A stretch of 64,000 nucleotides of DNA from Nitrospira sp. (GTDB taxonomy: Bacteria; Nitrospirota; Nitrospiria; Nitrospirales; Nitrospiraceae): positions 124,001 to 188,000 of the forward strand of contig JANDJI010000006.1 of the NCBI GenBank assembly GCA_024331125.1, read 5' to 3'. Under the pieces are notes generated by a model that was not told the origin of the DNA, did not search any database, and was given only the letters and a program-made list of their open reading frames with translations. Shown piece after piece: positions 27,582-36,267 of the stretch. The translations under genes and the position numbers were made by a program. Positions within the stretch are counted from its first letter, which is position 1; each line of letters begins with the position of its first letter.

Positions 27582-29081
27582 TCAGGCCTTCAACTTTTCA
27601 ATCAAGGCATCGACCGAGTCAACAAGGTCCAACAAACCGCCGGTCAACGCCTGGGTGCCGCGGTGCGGGTCCATCAGCGGCACTCGCTTGATGGTCCCGT
27701 TCCCCGCATCGAACAAGAGCGACGTCCAGCTCGCGCCGTAGAGCGACCTGGCGAACTTGCTCGCGCAGCGCCCCCGAAAGTACGCTCTCGTGTTCGGCGG
27801 GGGCGTCAATTCGGCCCGTTGGATATCCTCCTCGTGGACGATACGATCAACGTGGCCGCCGCGCTCCAGGGTATAAAACAATCCGCGATCGGGACGAACG
27901 TCGTGGTATTGAAGATCCATCAATTTCGTTCGAGGATCGTCCCAGCCGCACCGCTTCCGATCCATATAGGATTCAATGAGGTGGCGCTTGGCCACCCAAT
28001 CCAATTCCCGCACCAGCAGGCGCGGATCTCGCTCGAGCTTGTCGAGCACCTCCTCCCACCGCGCGAGAATGTCCCGCGTTTCATCGTCGCAGCCCTCTTC
28101 GGCGTAAAAGTCCTTGGCGGACTGGAGGTAAGCGCGCTGCACGGCCACGGCCGTCGTCGGACCGCCCCCGACCAACTTGATCGTCTCCTTCATCTCCAGA
28201 TCGCGCGACACTTGCCGGAACGCCCGGACCGGCTCGTCCAACTCGATGACCGGCGGCGTAGCTCCCGCTTCCAAAAGATCGAGCACGATGCTCAAGGTTC
28301 CGACCTTGAGAAAGGTGGAGACTTCGGCCATGTTGGCGTCGCCGACGATGACGTGAAACCGCCGATACTTTGCGTGATCGGCGTGCGGCTCGTCTCGGGT
28401 GTTGATGATCGGTCGCTTGACCATCGTGTTGAGATCGACCAAACATTCAAAAAAATCCGCGCGCTGAGAAATTTGATACTCGGTGGGACTCGTCTGATTT
28501 TCCGCTCCGACCTTCCCGGCACCGGCAAAAATCGGCCTCGTCACCAGGAAAGGAACCAACGATCGGACGATGTGCTCGAACGGCACGGTCCTGGAAACCA
28601 GATAATTCTCATGATACCCGTAACTGTTGCCCTTGCCGTCCGAATTGTTCTTGTACAGAACGTACAGATCCCGCCCCACCACCCTCGCCATTTCCTGGAG
28701 ACTTTGGGCCAGAATCCGCTCTCCCGCCCGCTCAAACGCCACGACTTCTCGAGCCCGTGAACATTCCGGCGTGGAGTATTCCGGATGGGCGCCGTCCACG
28801 TACAGCCGCCCGCCGTTGGCCAGCACTTTGTTCAATTGTCGGTTGTAATCCGGATTGGGACGTTCCCGCTCTCCCTCGACTTCGAACCCTCTGGCGTCCA
28901 AGAGCGGATTTTCGTGCTCGTAATCCCAAATCGCAGCGGGAGCGGGGATTCTCCTATAGTGTCCGATCACGGCGATGGAGCTCGACACGGGATCGGAAAC
29001 GGACGAGTCCTTCGCCGCGATGCCGAATTCAGTCTCGGTACCCAGCACACGCGGATAAGTCGTTGGAGTGTCTTTCCGCAT
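27582..29081 (-). CDS. dop: Depupylase / Pup deamidase Dop
   Basis: 499-residue homologue of PafA. It removes Pup from substrates and, where Pup ends in Gln, deamidates it. It carries GTETEFGIA at the N-terminus and, unlike PafA, a long insertion (about residues 22-85, the Dop loop) before GGRLYVDGAHPEYSTPEC. INTRDEPHADHAKYRRFHVIVGDANMAE is intact. Dop presence implies that a Pup-type modifier is used by the cell. Start 7 bases after the mpa stop. Confidence 0.95.
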   Translation of the reverse strand: MRKDTPTTYPRVLGTETEFGIAAKDSSVSDPVSSSIAVIGHYRRIPAPAAIWDYEHENPLLDARGFEVEGERERPNPDYNRQLNKVLANGGRLYVDGAHPEYSTPECSRAREVVAFERAGERILAQSLQEMARVVGRDLYVLYKNNSDGKGNSYGYHENYLVSRTVPFEHIVRSLVPFLVTRPIFAGAGKVGAENQTSPTEYQISQRADFFECLVDLNTMVKRPIINTRDEPHADHAKYRRFHVIVGDANMAEVSTFLKVGTLSIVLDLLEAGATPPVIELDEPVRAFRQVSRDLEMKETIKLVGGGPTTAVAVQRAYLQSAKDFYAEEGCDDETRDILARWEEVLDKLERDPRLLVRELDWVAKRHLIESYMDRKRCGWDDPRTKLMDLQYHDVRPDRGLFYTLERGGHVDRIVHEEDIQRAELTPPPNTRAYFRGRCASKFARSLYGASWTSLLFDAGNGTIKRVPLMDPHRGTQALTGGLLDLVDSVDALIEKLKA

Positions 29082-29088
29082 GGAGGCG

Positions 29089-30858
29089 TCAGAGGTAATG
29101 ACCGGTGGTCACAGTTTCGATCTGGCGAGACTCATCAGGTCCACCGCTGATCGTTCTGATGTGAACGATCTTCTCACCCTTCTTCCCGGCGATTTTCGCC
29201 CAATCATCCGGATTGGTCGTATTGGGAAGATCTTCGTGCTCTTTAAACTCCTCGCGGATGGCGCGCAACATATCTTCCAATCGCAGACCATGCCCTTCTT
29301 TTGCAATGGCCCGCTTGACGGCGAATTTCTTGGCGCGCGACACGATGCCCTCGATCAAGGCTCCGCTGGCGAAATCCTTGAAATACAGCACTTCTTTTTC
29401 GCCGTTGGCGTACGTCACCTCGATGAACTTGTTCTCCTCGCTGGAGGCATACATGGCCTCGACGGTCCGCGCGGTCAGCCGTTCCACAAAGGCTTGGCGG
29501 TCGCCCCCGTGCCGATCCAACTCGCTCTGATCGAACGGCAGATTCGGCGACAGGTACTTTGAAAAAATGTCCCGCGCCGCTTCGGCGTCAGGACGCCCGA
29601 CTTTGACCTTGACGTCCAGCCGTCCGGCCCGCAGCACCGCGGGGTCGATCAAATCCTGCCGGTTGCTGGCGCCGATGACGATTACGTTGCGCAGACGTTC
29701 CACTCCGTCTATTTCCGACAAAAATTGCGGAACGATCGTCGATTCGATGTCGGACGAGATACCGCTCCCTCTCGTCCTGAACAAAGCGTCCATTTCGTCG
29801 AAAAAGACGATCACCGGATGACCGTCTTCCGCGCGCTCCTTCGCCTTTTTGAAGACCTCCCGCACCTGCCGTTCGGACTCGCCGACGTACTTGTTGAGCA
29901 GTTCAGGGCCTTTGACGTGGAGAAAATAGCTGCGGATCTCCTTCCCGGTGCGGTGACCGAGTTTTTTGGCGATCGAATTGGCGACGGCCTTGGCGATGAG
30001 CGTTTTGCCGCAGCCGGGCGGCCCATACAACAAGACGCCCTTCGGAGCGCTCAGCTTGTACTCGGCGAACAGGTCCGGATAAAGGAACGGCAATTCGACC
30101 GCGTCCCGTACCTGCTCCAGCTCTTTCTGAAGCCCGCCGATACGCGAGTAATCGACGTCGGGAACCTCTTCCAGCACCAGTTCTTCCGCTTCCGATTTCG
30201 GCAGTTTTTCGATCACGTATCCGGAACGAGGATCGTACAAGAGATGATCGCCGACGCTCAATCGATCGGCCAGCAACGGATCTCCCAACTCGACGACTTT
30301 CTCTTCGTCGAAGTGCAACGTCACGAGCGCGCGCCCTCCCTCCAACACGTCCTTGAGCCGCACCACTTCTCCCTGTCTATCGAAGCTCTTCGCCTCAATG
30401 ACGTTGAGCGCTTCGTTCAGCACGACTTCCTGCCCTTTTCTCAATTGAGGACCGCTGATGGAAGGATGAATGCTGACTTTCATTTTTCGGCCGGACACGA
30501 ACACGTTTCCCGTCCCGTCCTCATTGAGGCTCGAGAAAATGGCGTACGACGAAGGAGGAGCCGTCAGCTTATCGACTTCGGCGCGCAGCGTTTCGATCTG
30601 TGTTTTCGCCTCTTGAAGCGCCGCGACCAGCCGTTCATTCTGCTTGTTCACCTGCTCAAGCTGATAGCGCGATTGATACAATCGACGGATTTCTTCTTCC
30701 ATCGACTGGATTTGCTCGCGAAGCCTGTCGGTTTCTCCGGCGTGCTCGTCGTTTTTGTGAATCATGCCCGCATTCCTCTCTGATAACCGCTTGGTGATTT
30801 TCTTGACGGAATCGCGGAGGGACCGGAGCCGGGTCTGTTGATTTTTGCTTTCTCCCAT
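29089..30858 (-). CDS. mpa: Proteasome-associated AAA ATPase (Mpa/ARC)
   Basis: Hexameric unfoldase that recruits pupylated proteins and feeds the core. An N-terminal coiled coil (about 30-95), tandem OB folds, then one AAA domain: Walker A GPPGCGKT, Walker B VIVFFDEMDALF. The C-terminus ends GHYL, equivalent to the mycobacterial GQYL that docks into alpha-ring pockets. 589 residues from ATG 30858; the internal ATG at 30765 has a better ribosome site (GAGAGG) and would still keep the coiled coil. First gene of the operon, with a strong promoter 60-90 bases upstream. Confidence 0.95.
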   Translation of the reverse strand: MGESKNQQTRLRSLRDSVKKITKRLSERNAGMIHKNDEHAGETDRLREQIQSMEEEIRRLYQSRYQLEQVNKQNERLVAALQEAKTQIETLRAEVDKLTAPPSSYAIFSSLNEDGTGNVFVSGRKMKVSIHPSISGPQLRKGQEVVLNEALNVIEAKSFDRQGEVVRLKDVLEGGRALVTLHFDEEKVVELGDPLLADRLSVGDHLLYDPRSGYVIEKLPKSEAEELVLEEVPDVDYSRIGGLQKELEQVRDAVELPFLYPDLFAEYKLSAPKGVLLYGPPGCGKTLIAKAVANSIAKKLGHRTGKEIRSYFLHVKGPELLNKYVGESERQVREVFKKAKERAEDGHPVIVFFDEMDALFRTRGSGISSDIESTIVPQFLSEIDGVERLRNVIVIGASNRQDLIDPAVLRAGRLDVKVKVGRPDAEAARDIFSKYLSPNLPFDQSELDRHGGDRQAFVERLTARTVEAMYASSEENKFIEVTYANGEKEVLYFKDFASGALIEGIVSRAKKFAVKRAIAKEGHGLRLEDMLRAIREEFKEHEDLPNTTNPDDWAKIAGKKGEKIVHIRTISGGPDESRQIETVTTGHYL

Positions 30859-30921
30859 GTGCGGCGCTCGACATTCGCCCCCGACATCGGTCGAAAGCGA
30901 GTCCGTATGCTCCTTTTTCGG

Positions 30922-30950
30922 ATTCTAACACCCGACCCTGGGGTGGTCAA
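30922..30950 (-). promoter_or_regulatory. Sigma70-type promoter of the proteasome operon
   Basis: Minus strand: TTGACC (30945-30950), 17-base spacer, TAGAAT (30922-30927). Close to consensus, with the start site expected near 30915 and a leader of about 55 bases to the mpa ATG. It lies just downstream of the thiE stop. Confidence 0.7.
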
Positions 30951-30961
30951 CTGGAGCGGCG

Positions 30962-31624
30962 CTACGCGCGCGGGATTGCGCGAGCATCGGAATCGGACGA
31001 CGCGGCCAGTGCCGCCAACAGATCGCGCGTCGCGGCGGCGACGTCGTCGCGACCGAGAATCGCCCCGATGACCGCGACGCCGTGCGCGCCGGCTCGACGA
31101 ACGGCGGGCACCGCTGCGCACGTGATTCCTCCAATGGCAAACACCGGAACCGTTGAGAGCCGACAGGCTTCGGCCAATCGGTCCAGTCCGACGGGAGATC
31201 CGAACTGTCGCTTCGACGGCGTATCAAAAACCGGCCCGAACACGACATAGTCCGCCCTCTCCCGATCGGCAACTTGCACTTCCGCGAGAGAATGCGTCGA
31301 AATCCCTATCAGGCGATCGGCCCCGACCAGCCGGCGAACGGCCGAGAGCGGAAGGCTGTTGGTGCGCAGATGAACGCCGTCCAGATTCATCGCCAACATC
31401 AGATCGACCCGATCGTTGACGATCAATGGCACGGCCCTGGATTTCGTAAACGATCCGAGCTCTCGCCCCAACTGAATCAGCTCTCGGGTCGGCAAATCTC
31501 GCTCGCGAAGCTGAATGGCCGGCAACCCCGCCTCGATAGCCCGGTGAAGAAGCTCTAGGAGGGGGCGCCCCCGTGTTTGGCTTCGATCCGTGACCAACAG
31601 CAGGCGAAAATCAACGGATCGCAT
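30962..31624 (-). CDS. thiE: Thiamine phosphate synthase
   Basis: Couples the pyrimidine and thiazole moieties to give thiamine phosphate. 220 residues, TIM barrel. Seen: LLLVTDRSQ, AIQLRERDL, PLIVNDRVDLML, VHLRTNSLP, VFGPVFDTPSK, VFAIGGI. Third gene of thiS-thiG-thiE, about 108 bases after thiG. TenI-type proteins share the fold, but the substrate-site blocks and the operon favour ThiE. Confidence 0.88.
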   Translation of the reverse strand: MRSVDFRLLLVTDRSQTRGRPLLELLHRAIEAGLPAIQLRERDLPTRELIQLGRELGSFTKSRAVPLIVNDRVDLMLAMNLDGVHLRTNSLPLSAVRRLVGADRLIGISTHSLAEVQVADRERADYVVFGPVFDTPSKRQFGSPVGLDRLAEACRLSTVPVFAIGGITCAAVPAVRRAGAHGVAVIGAILGRDDVAAATRDLLAALAASSDSDARAIPRA

Positions 31625-31732
31625 ACAGTGATCGAGAGGGACCGGGCGTCGCGCACACGCGCCGCGTCGCGCATCCTCGCATCCGAAAAACCGCCGAGCA
31701 ACCGTCAGTGCGTACCGGCAACTTGGAACGGC

Positions 31733-32506
31733 TCAGAGCATTCCCTCTATCGGGCTGCTCGCCGTCGCGTAGAGTTTCTTGGGAATTCGGCCGGCTTTGT
31801 ACGCCAACCGGCCTGCCCAGACCGCGTATTTCATCGCTTCCGCCATGGCAATGGGATCTCGCGCACCGGCGATGGCCGTATTCATCAATACCGCGTCGGC
31901 CCCGTATTCCATGGCCAACGCCGCGTCTGACGCCGTTCCCACGCCGGCATCGACGATGACCGGGACGTTGACGCTCTCCATCAGGATCTTCAGATTGTAC
32001 GGATTTCTGATCCCGAGCCCCGATCCGATCGGCGCGGCCAACGGCATCACCGCCGGACACCCGATATCGACCAGTTTCTTGGCGACGATCGGATCGTCGT
32101 TCGTGTAGGGCAGCACGATGAACCCTTCTTTGATCAGAATTCTCGCCGCTTCGATCAAGCCCGCCGTATCGGGGAACAGCGTTTTTTCATCCCCGATCAC
32201 CTCGAGCTTCACCAAATCGGAGACGCCGGCGGCGCGCGCAAGACGGGAGTATCGCACCGCGTCTTCCACCGTGTAGCAACCGGCCGTATTAGGGAGAATC
32301 GTGTATTTCTTGGGATCAATGTAGTCGAGCAGGTTTTCTTTGGATCGATCGGTGATATTGACGCGGCGCACCGCCACCGTGACGACGTCGGCTCCCGACG
32401 TCTCAATGGCTTTTTGGGTCTCGGCGAAACTTTTGTACTTGCCCGTTCCTACCCACAGTCGTGACTTGAACTCACGCCCTGCGATGATCAACCGATCGTC
32501 CGTCAT
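31733..32506 (-). CDS. thiG: Thiazole synthase
   Basis: Forms the thiazole ring from DXP, dehydroglycine and ThiS thiocarboxylate. 257 residues, normal length. The Schiff-base Lys region ([17 protein letters not shown]), the LPNTAGCYT block, [33 protein letters not shown] and the start [22 protein letters not shown] are all intact. Its ATG overlaps the thiS stop (ATGA), so translation is coupled. Acts in the cytoplasm with ThiS. Confidence 0.95.
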   Translation of the reverse strand: MTDDRLIIAGREFKSRLWVGTGKYKSFAETQKAIETSGADVVTVAVRRVNITDRSKENLLDYIDPKKYTILPNTAGCYTVEDAVRYSRLARAAGVSDLVKLEVIGDEKTLFPDTAGLIEAARILIKEGFIVLPYTNDDPIVAKKLVDIGCPAVMPLAAPIGSGLGIRNPYNLKILMESVNVPVIVDAGVGTASDAALAMEYGADAVLMNTAIAGARDPIAMAEAMKYAVWAGRLAYKAGRIPKKLYATASSPIEGML

Positions 32507-32820
32507 AGCCCCCTCTTCAAAAAATGGCGGGGAAAGCCGTGCGCTCTTGGCGATTCCCTCGATTCGCCCATGCGGGGCGCATCGACGCCCCCGTCACCGA
32601 TACACAACGCGCCTCCGCCGATAAAGCTCAGAATCTCCACGCGATCGCCGTCCCGAAGCCGATGTTCCGCGAACCTTGCGCGGTCCAAAATTTCAAGGTT
32701 GACCTCCACCGCCACACGGTCGGTCGCGATCTCCAGATCCCGCAACAAATCGGCCACCGTCACGCCGTCGCACCAGTCCCTCGTCTCGCCGTTCACCTGG
32801 ATTTTGATCGCTTCACCCAT
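32503..32820 (-). CDS. thiS: Sulfur carrier ThiS with C-terminal extension
   Basis: Ubiquitin-fold sulfur carrier for thiazole synthesis. Residues 1-70 are a normal ThiS ending in SFIGGG (68-70). In the family the GlyGly is the C-terminus that is adenylated and thiocarboxylated. Here the frame continues 35 residues (ALCIGDGG...[10 protein letters not shown]) to a stop that overlaps the thiG ATG. If translated, the tail must be removed before activation, as happens for some carrier proteins with JAMM-type proteases; none is in the window. The start at ATG 32820 is preferred over 32829. Confidence 0.88.
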   Translation of the reverse strand: MGEAIKIQVNGETRDWCDGVTVADLLRDLEIATDRVAVEVNLEILDRARFAEHRLRDGDRVEILSFIGGGALCIGDGGVDAPRMGESRESPRAHGFPRHFLKRGL

Positions 32821-32827
32821 GACGGTC

Positions 32828-32857
32828 ATCCTAGGGGACAAGAATTCGCCTTGTCAA
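32828..32857 (-). promoter_or_regulatory. Putative promoter of the thi operon, nearly leaderless
   Basis: Minus strand: TTGACA (32852-32857), 18-base spacer, TAGGAT (32828-32833). The start site would fall near 32821, right at the thiS ATG. No TPP-riboswitch sequence fits in the 114-base gap to the divergent gene. Confidence 0.5.
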
Positions 32858-32934
32858 TCAAGGCTGCTTGCTCAAACGGCCCGGAACGACGCACAATAGG
32901 CCTATCCATCCGCTTAATCCGTCAGGGCATCACC

Positions 32935-33414
32935 ATGCACGAGAACAACCGGCGACTGGCGACTCTCTTTCGATCAATGGCCGAACTGCTCTCGGCTCAA
33001 CGAGCGAACCCCTACCGGGTTCGGGCCTATCAACGGGCGGCGGAGGCCTTGCTGGCTCTCGAAGAAGACATCGCTGCTGTTGCAAACCGGCGTCAGTTGG
33101 AAGACATCGAGGGGATCGGCAAAGACTTGGCCAAGAAAATCGTGGAATTTCTTGAGAGTGGAACGATTCGCGCCTATGAAGAGATCAAAACCCCCTTGCC
33201 GCCTGAGGTAAAAGCCTGGGCTTCTCTGCCGGGGTTTTCAGATTCCCTTGTGACATACTTGTACTTTCGCCTTGGTATTCGAGCCCTTCCGGACTTGGAG
33301 CAACTGATCCGCTCCCATCTGCTTCGCACGGTTCCGGGATTTTCAGGGTCCGAGCAGGAATTGCTCGATGCCGTTCAGCAGCTCATGGCACGAAGGGACC
33401 AGCCTGCCAACTAA
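32935..33414 (+). CDS. Helix-hairpin-helix protein, PolX N-terminal-like
   Basis: 159-residue protein similar to the N-terminal (8 kDa-like and HhH) portion of family X DNA polymerases: NRRLATLFRSMAELLSAQRANPYRVRAYQRAAEAL, then LEDIEGIGKDLAKKIVEFLESG. No polymerase or PHP domain follows, so it is a stand-alone DNA-binding module. The start at ATG 32935 matches the PolX N-terminus. Transcribed away from the thi operon. Role unknown; binding of DNA ends or gaps is a reasonable inference. Confidence 0.85.
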   Translation: MHENNRRLATLFRSMAELLSAQRANPYRVRAYQRAAEALLALEEDIAAVANRRQLEDIEGIGKDLAKKIVEFLESGTIRAYEEIKTPLPPEVKAWASLPGFSDSLVTYLYFRLGIRALPDLEQLIRSHLLRTVPGFSGSEQELLDAVQQLMARRDQPAN

Positions 33415-33549
33415 TAAACCGACTCACAACGATTCACCGGTCTTGCGCGGAGATCTTGAACACGAGGGTATTCTTTTGCTCGACCAAACGTCGCTCGCCC
33501 CAACGTCTCCCGATCGTCGTTTCCGTCGTCCCGCCACGATAAAGAGACC

Positions 33550-34539
33550 CTACGGGCTTGAGGGAACGGCCTCGCAGGAAACCGCCTCCGCAGAACGCGG
33601 CGTCGGACGCCGACAAGGGGACGGTTCGACATCGCGAGGAGAAGAAGCGACGGCTTGGCCTTCGGCCAACAATCGCTCAAGGGCTGCGGAGACGGCCAGC
33701 AACCCCTTGGCGGCCGGAGACTCGGGAACGGCTTCGACGACGGGCATGAATTTTTGAACCGCTTGTCCTACGGCCGGATCCTCGGGGATTTCTCCAAGAA
33801 ACAGGATGTCGCCGCCGACGTAGTCTCGGAGAACTTTGCGAAGATACAGCACGTTGACGTGGGAGCGACCGGAGGCGCGATTGACGATCAATCCGGGTCG
33901 AAACGCCCGCAAGGCCGAGGCCGCCACGTCTCGTCCCTCCGGATCGGTCGCTCCCGCAATGTCCATGACTTCTTCCACACTGGAAAAGTCGCGGTTGGAC
34001 AGAGTCTCGGACAAAGGACTGCGGGCAAGAAAACAGGCCAGCACTCGTCGGATCGCCGCCAATTTGATGAATCGGTACAGATCCAACACCGACGTCGGCT
34101 CCGGCGTGGCGACCGCGAGATGAACATCGGCCATCAGAAAAAAATCCAGCGAATGGTAGTTGGTCCCGGCTCCGACATCGATGACGACCACCTCTGCGTT
34201 GAGACCTTGAAATTGATTCATCAATCGTTTCTTGCGGGCATAGGCCATGTTGGCCGTCGCCAAGGTGTCACCCGTTCCGGCAATGAGGCGGAGATTCGGA
34301 TGAAACGTGATCGGGATGGCCGCGTCGCCCAAGTGGTGAACCCGTTTGTTTAAAAAATCCGTGAGAGTGACCGACGGTTTCAGCTCTCCAAGCAAGATAT
34401 GGGCATCGGCTCCTCCCACGTCGAGATCCGCCAGCAGAACTTGTCGACCAGCCTTTGCAAGCGCCAGCGCCAGGTTGGTCGAGACGACGCTCTTGCCCAC
34501 ACCGCCTTTCCCTGATGCCACGGAAATAAGAGTCGCCAT
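33550..34539 (-). CDS. MinD/ParA-type ATPase, FlhG-like
   Basis: Deviant Walker A P-loop ATPase of 329 residues: SGKGGVGKSVVSTNLA at the N-terminus, DLDVGGADAHILLG, and VVVIDVGAGTNYHSLDFFLMAD. The arrangement resembles FlhG/MinD antiactivator-type ATPases more than plasmid ParA. The C-terminal 40 residues are Pro/Ser-rich and variable. The start at ATG 34539 places the P-loop at the usual site; the frame extends 22 codons upstream. No flagellar or min genes nearby. Function uncertain beyond ATP-driven positioning or regulation. Confidence 0.85.
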   Translation of the reverse strand: MATLISVASGKGGVGKSVVSTNLALALAKAGRQVLLADLDVGGADAHILLGELKPSVTLTDFLNKRVHHLGDAAIPITFHPNLRLIAGTGDTLATANMAYARKKRLMNQFQGLNAEVVVIDVGAGTNYHSLDFFLMADVHLAVATPEPTSVLDLYRFIKLAAIRRVLACFLARSPLSETLSNRDFSSVEEVMDIAGATDPEGRDVAASALRAFRPGLIVNRASGRSHVNVLYLRKVLRDYVGGDILFLGEIPEDPAVGQAVQKFMPVVEAVPESPAAKGLLAVSAALERLLAEGQAVASSPRDVEPSPCRRPTPRSAEAVSCEAVPSSP

Positions 34540-34839
34540 GATACCCGTCGGTTTCCCGTGTTGGAGAGGGATCCGCTTTCGCCGGAGAAGAACGCCGACC
34601 GGCATGCAGAAGCCGTCGACGACCCCATTGTATCGGTTGGTGAAAAATTGAAAAGGAAAATACGGGATTCAGGAGACCCGCCCCGACTTCCTCCGAGAAA
34701 AACCTTGGGAAAGTCGGGATTGAACTGGCAGGTCCTCGTAACCGTTGACGCGGAGACGCCAAGAAACGCCGGGTCGAACGGATCGACCAGGCGTTCGATT
34801 TCTCTCGCGCGAAAATTCCGAAAGCGGATTCGCGCAAGC
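34540..34839. promoter_or_regulatory. Intergenic region upstream of the MinD-like gene
   Basis: 300 bases. On the minus strand a TACAAT box (34627-34632) with AT-rich sequence before it and a weak TTTTCA -35 may be the promoter of the MinD-like gene. No terminator for ctpA was seen. Confidence 0.4.
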
Positions 34840-36219
34840 TTAAGAGGGCTTGAGCTCCTTGAAGATCTTCCAGGTTTTGAGCAGCTCCACGGCCTTTTGC
34901 AATTGGACGTCTTCCTCGGGCGAAAGATCGGTCCCCACCTCCGCCGTTGCGACCGGAGGAGTCGTCCCGGTTTTGGCGCCGACTTCGTCCGACGACTTCC
35001 CGACAGGAGACGCCTGATCCTTTCCAGCACCAGCCGGAGACTTTCCGCCCTTCCCCTCGGGATCTTTCTCGCCCGCTTGATTTTGGTTCTCGGTCGTCTT
35101 GGCGACGACCGGCTGCGGCGCTTTCACCACGATATCCGGCGTGATCCCCGTCGATTGGATGGTCCGTCCCTTCGGCGTGTAATACTTGGCCGTCGTCAGA
35201 CGCAGCCCCGATCCGTCGCCGAGCGCCAAAATGGTCTGGACCGAACCCTTGCCGAACGAGGTGGTTCCGACGACGACCGCCCGTCCCCAATCTTGAAGGG
35301 CGCCGGCCACGATCTCCGAGGCGCTGGCCGATCCCTCGTTGACCAATACGATCAGAGGAAGATTGTCCAACTGATCTTTGGCCTTGGCGAACCATTCGTC
35401 TTTTTTCCCGTCGCGGCCCTTGGTGTAGACGATCAATTTCCCGCTCGGCAGAAATTGCTCGGAGACGTCGACCGCGGCGGTCAACAGCCCGCCGGGATTG
35501 TTCCGTAAATCGATGATGACGCCCTGGACCTTCTGCTCTTTGAATTGTTTGATGGCCTTGGCCAAATCTTTGCCTGTTGATTCTTGGAATTGCGTCAACC
35601 GCACGTACCCCAAATTGTTTTCAATGACTTTCGACTTGACGCTTTCTATCTTGATCGTATCCCGGACCAGCGTAAACACGAGAGGTTCGGGCGTGCCCTC
35701 GCGCTGGACCGTCAAACTCACCTTGCTCCCCTTCGGTCCCCGCATCTTTTGGACCGCATCCATCAAGGAAAGATCTTTCGTCGTCTCATCATTGACCTTG
35801 ACGATGAAATCACCGGCCTTGATCCCCGCCCGATGCGCCGGAGTTCCTTCAATGGGCGCGATCACGGCCAAACGATTGTCTTTCACGCCGATCTGGATTC
35901 CCACCCCTCCGAATTCTCCCTTGGTCTCGACCTGCATCTCCTTGTACATTTCGGGCGTCATATAGGCGGAATGCGGGTCGAGCGTCGCGAGCATGCCGCG
36001 AATGGCGCCTTGGATCAACTCCTTCGGCTTCGTCTCATCGACATAATGGCGCTGAATTTGATTCAGCACTTCCGAAAACGTCTTGAGCTCTTCGTAGGTT
36101 TCACCGGCGTAGCCGGTCCGCTCCCACCCCTTCCCGATCAAAATCCCGCCGAGAAGCGCGATGGCGATCATCGGCCACACTACCCAAGACCTTCGCCGCG
36201 GCTGCTGTTCCATCATCAT
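34840..36219 (-). CDS. Carboxy-terminal processing protease (S41, CtpA-like)
   Basis: Periplasmic serine protease of 459 residues. N-terminal membrane anchor/signal (13-30), PDZ domain (about 95-180), then the S41 domain with catalytic Ser in NEGSASASEIVAGAL and Lys in TTSFGKGSVQ. A Gly/Lys/Pro-rich low-complexity linker near residue 375-425 precedes a C-terminal helix. Follows envC in an ftsE-ftsX-envC-ctp run, 48 bases apart, so it probably acts in cell-wall turnover at division. Confidence 0.93.
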   Translation of the reverse strand: MMMEQQPRRRSWVVWPMIAIALLGGILIGKGWERTGYAGETYEELKTFSEVLNQIQRHYVDETKPKELIQGAIRGMLATLDPHSAYMTPEMYKEMQVETKGEFGGVGIQIGVKDNRLAVIAPIEGTPAHRAGIKAGDFIVKVNDETTKDLSLMDAVQKMRGPKGSKVSLTVQREGTPEPLVFTLVRDTIKIESVKSKVIENNLGYVRLTQFQESTGKDLAKAIKQFKEQKVQGVIIDLRNNPGGLLTAAVDVSEQFLPSGKLIVYTKGRDGKKDEWFAKAKDQLDNLPLIVLVNEGSASASEIVAGALQDWGRAVVVGTTSFGKGSVQTILALGDGSGLRLTTAKYYTPKGRTIQSTGITPDIVVKAPQPVVAKTTENQNQAGEKDPEGKGGKSPAGAGKDQASPVGKSSDEVGAKTGTTPPVATAEVGTDLSPEEDVQLQKAVELLKTWKIFKELKPS

Positions 36220-36267
36220 CCCATCCCTTCATTCATTCGAACATTCGGCCCGCGCTCCACGCGAGAA

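Noticed and set aside
32821..32934. TPP riboswitch before the thi operon
   Set aside because: The gap is 114 bases and lacks the conserved CTGAGA and ACCTGA-type blocks.
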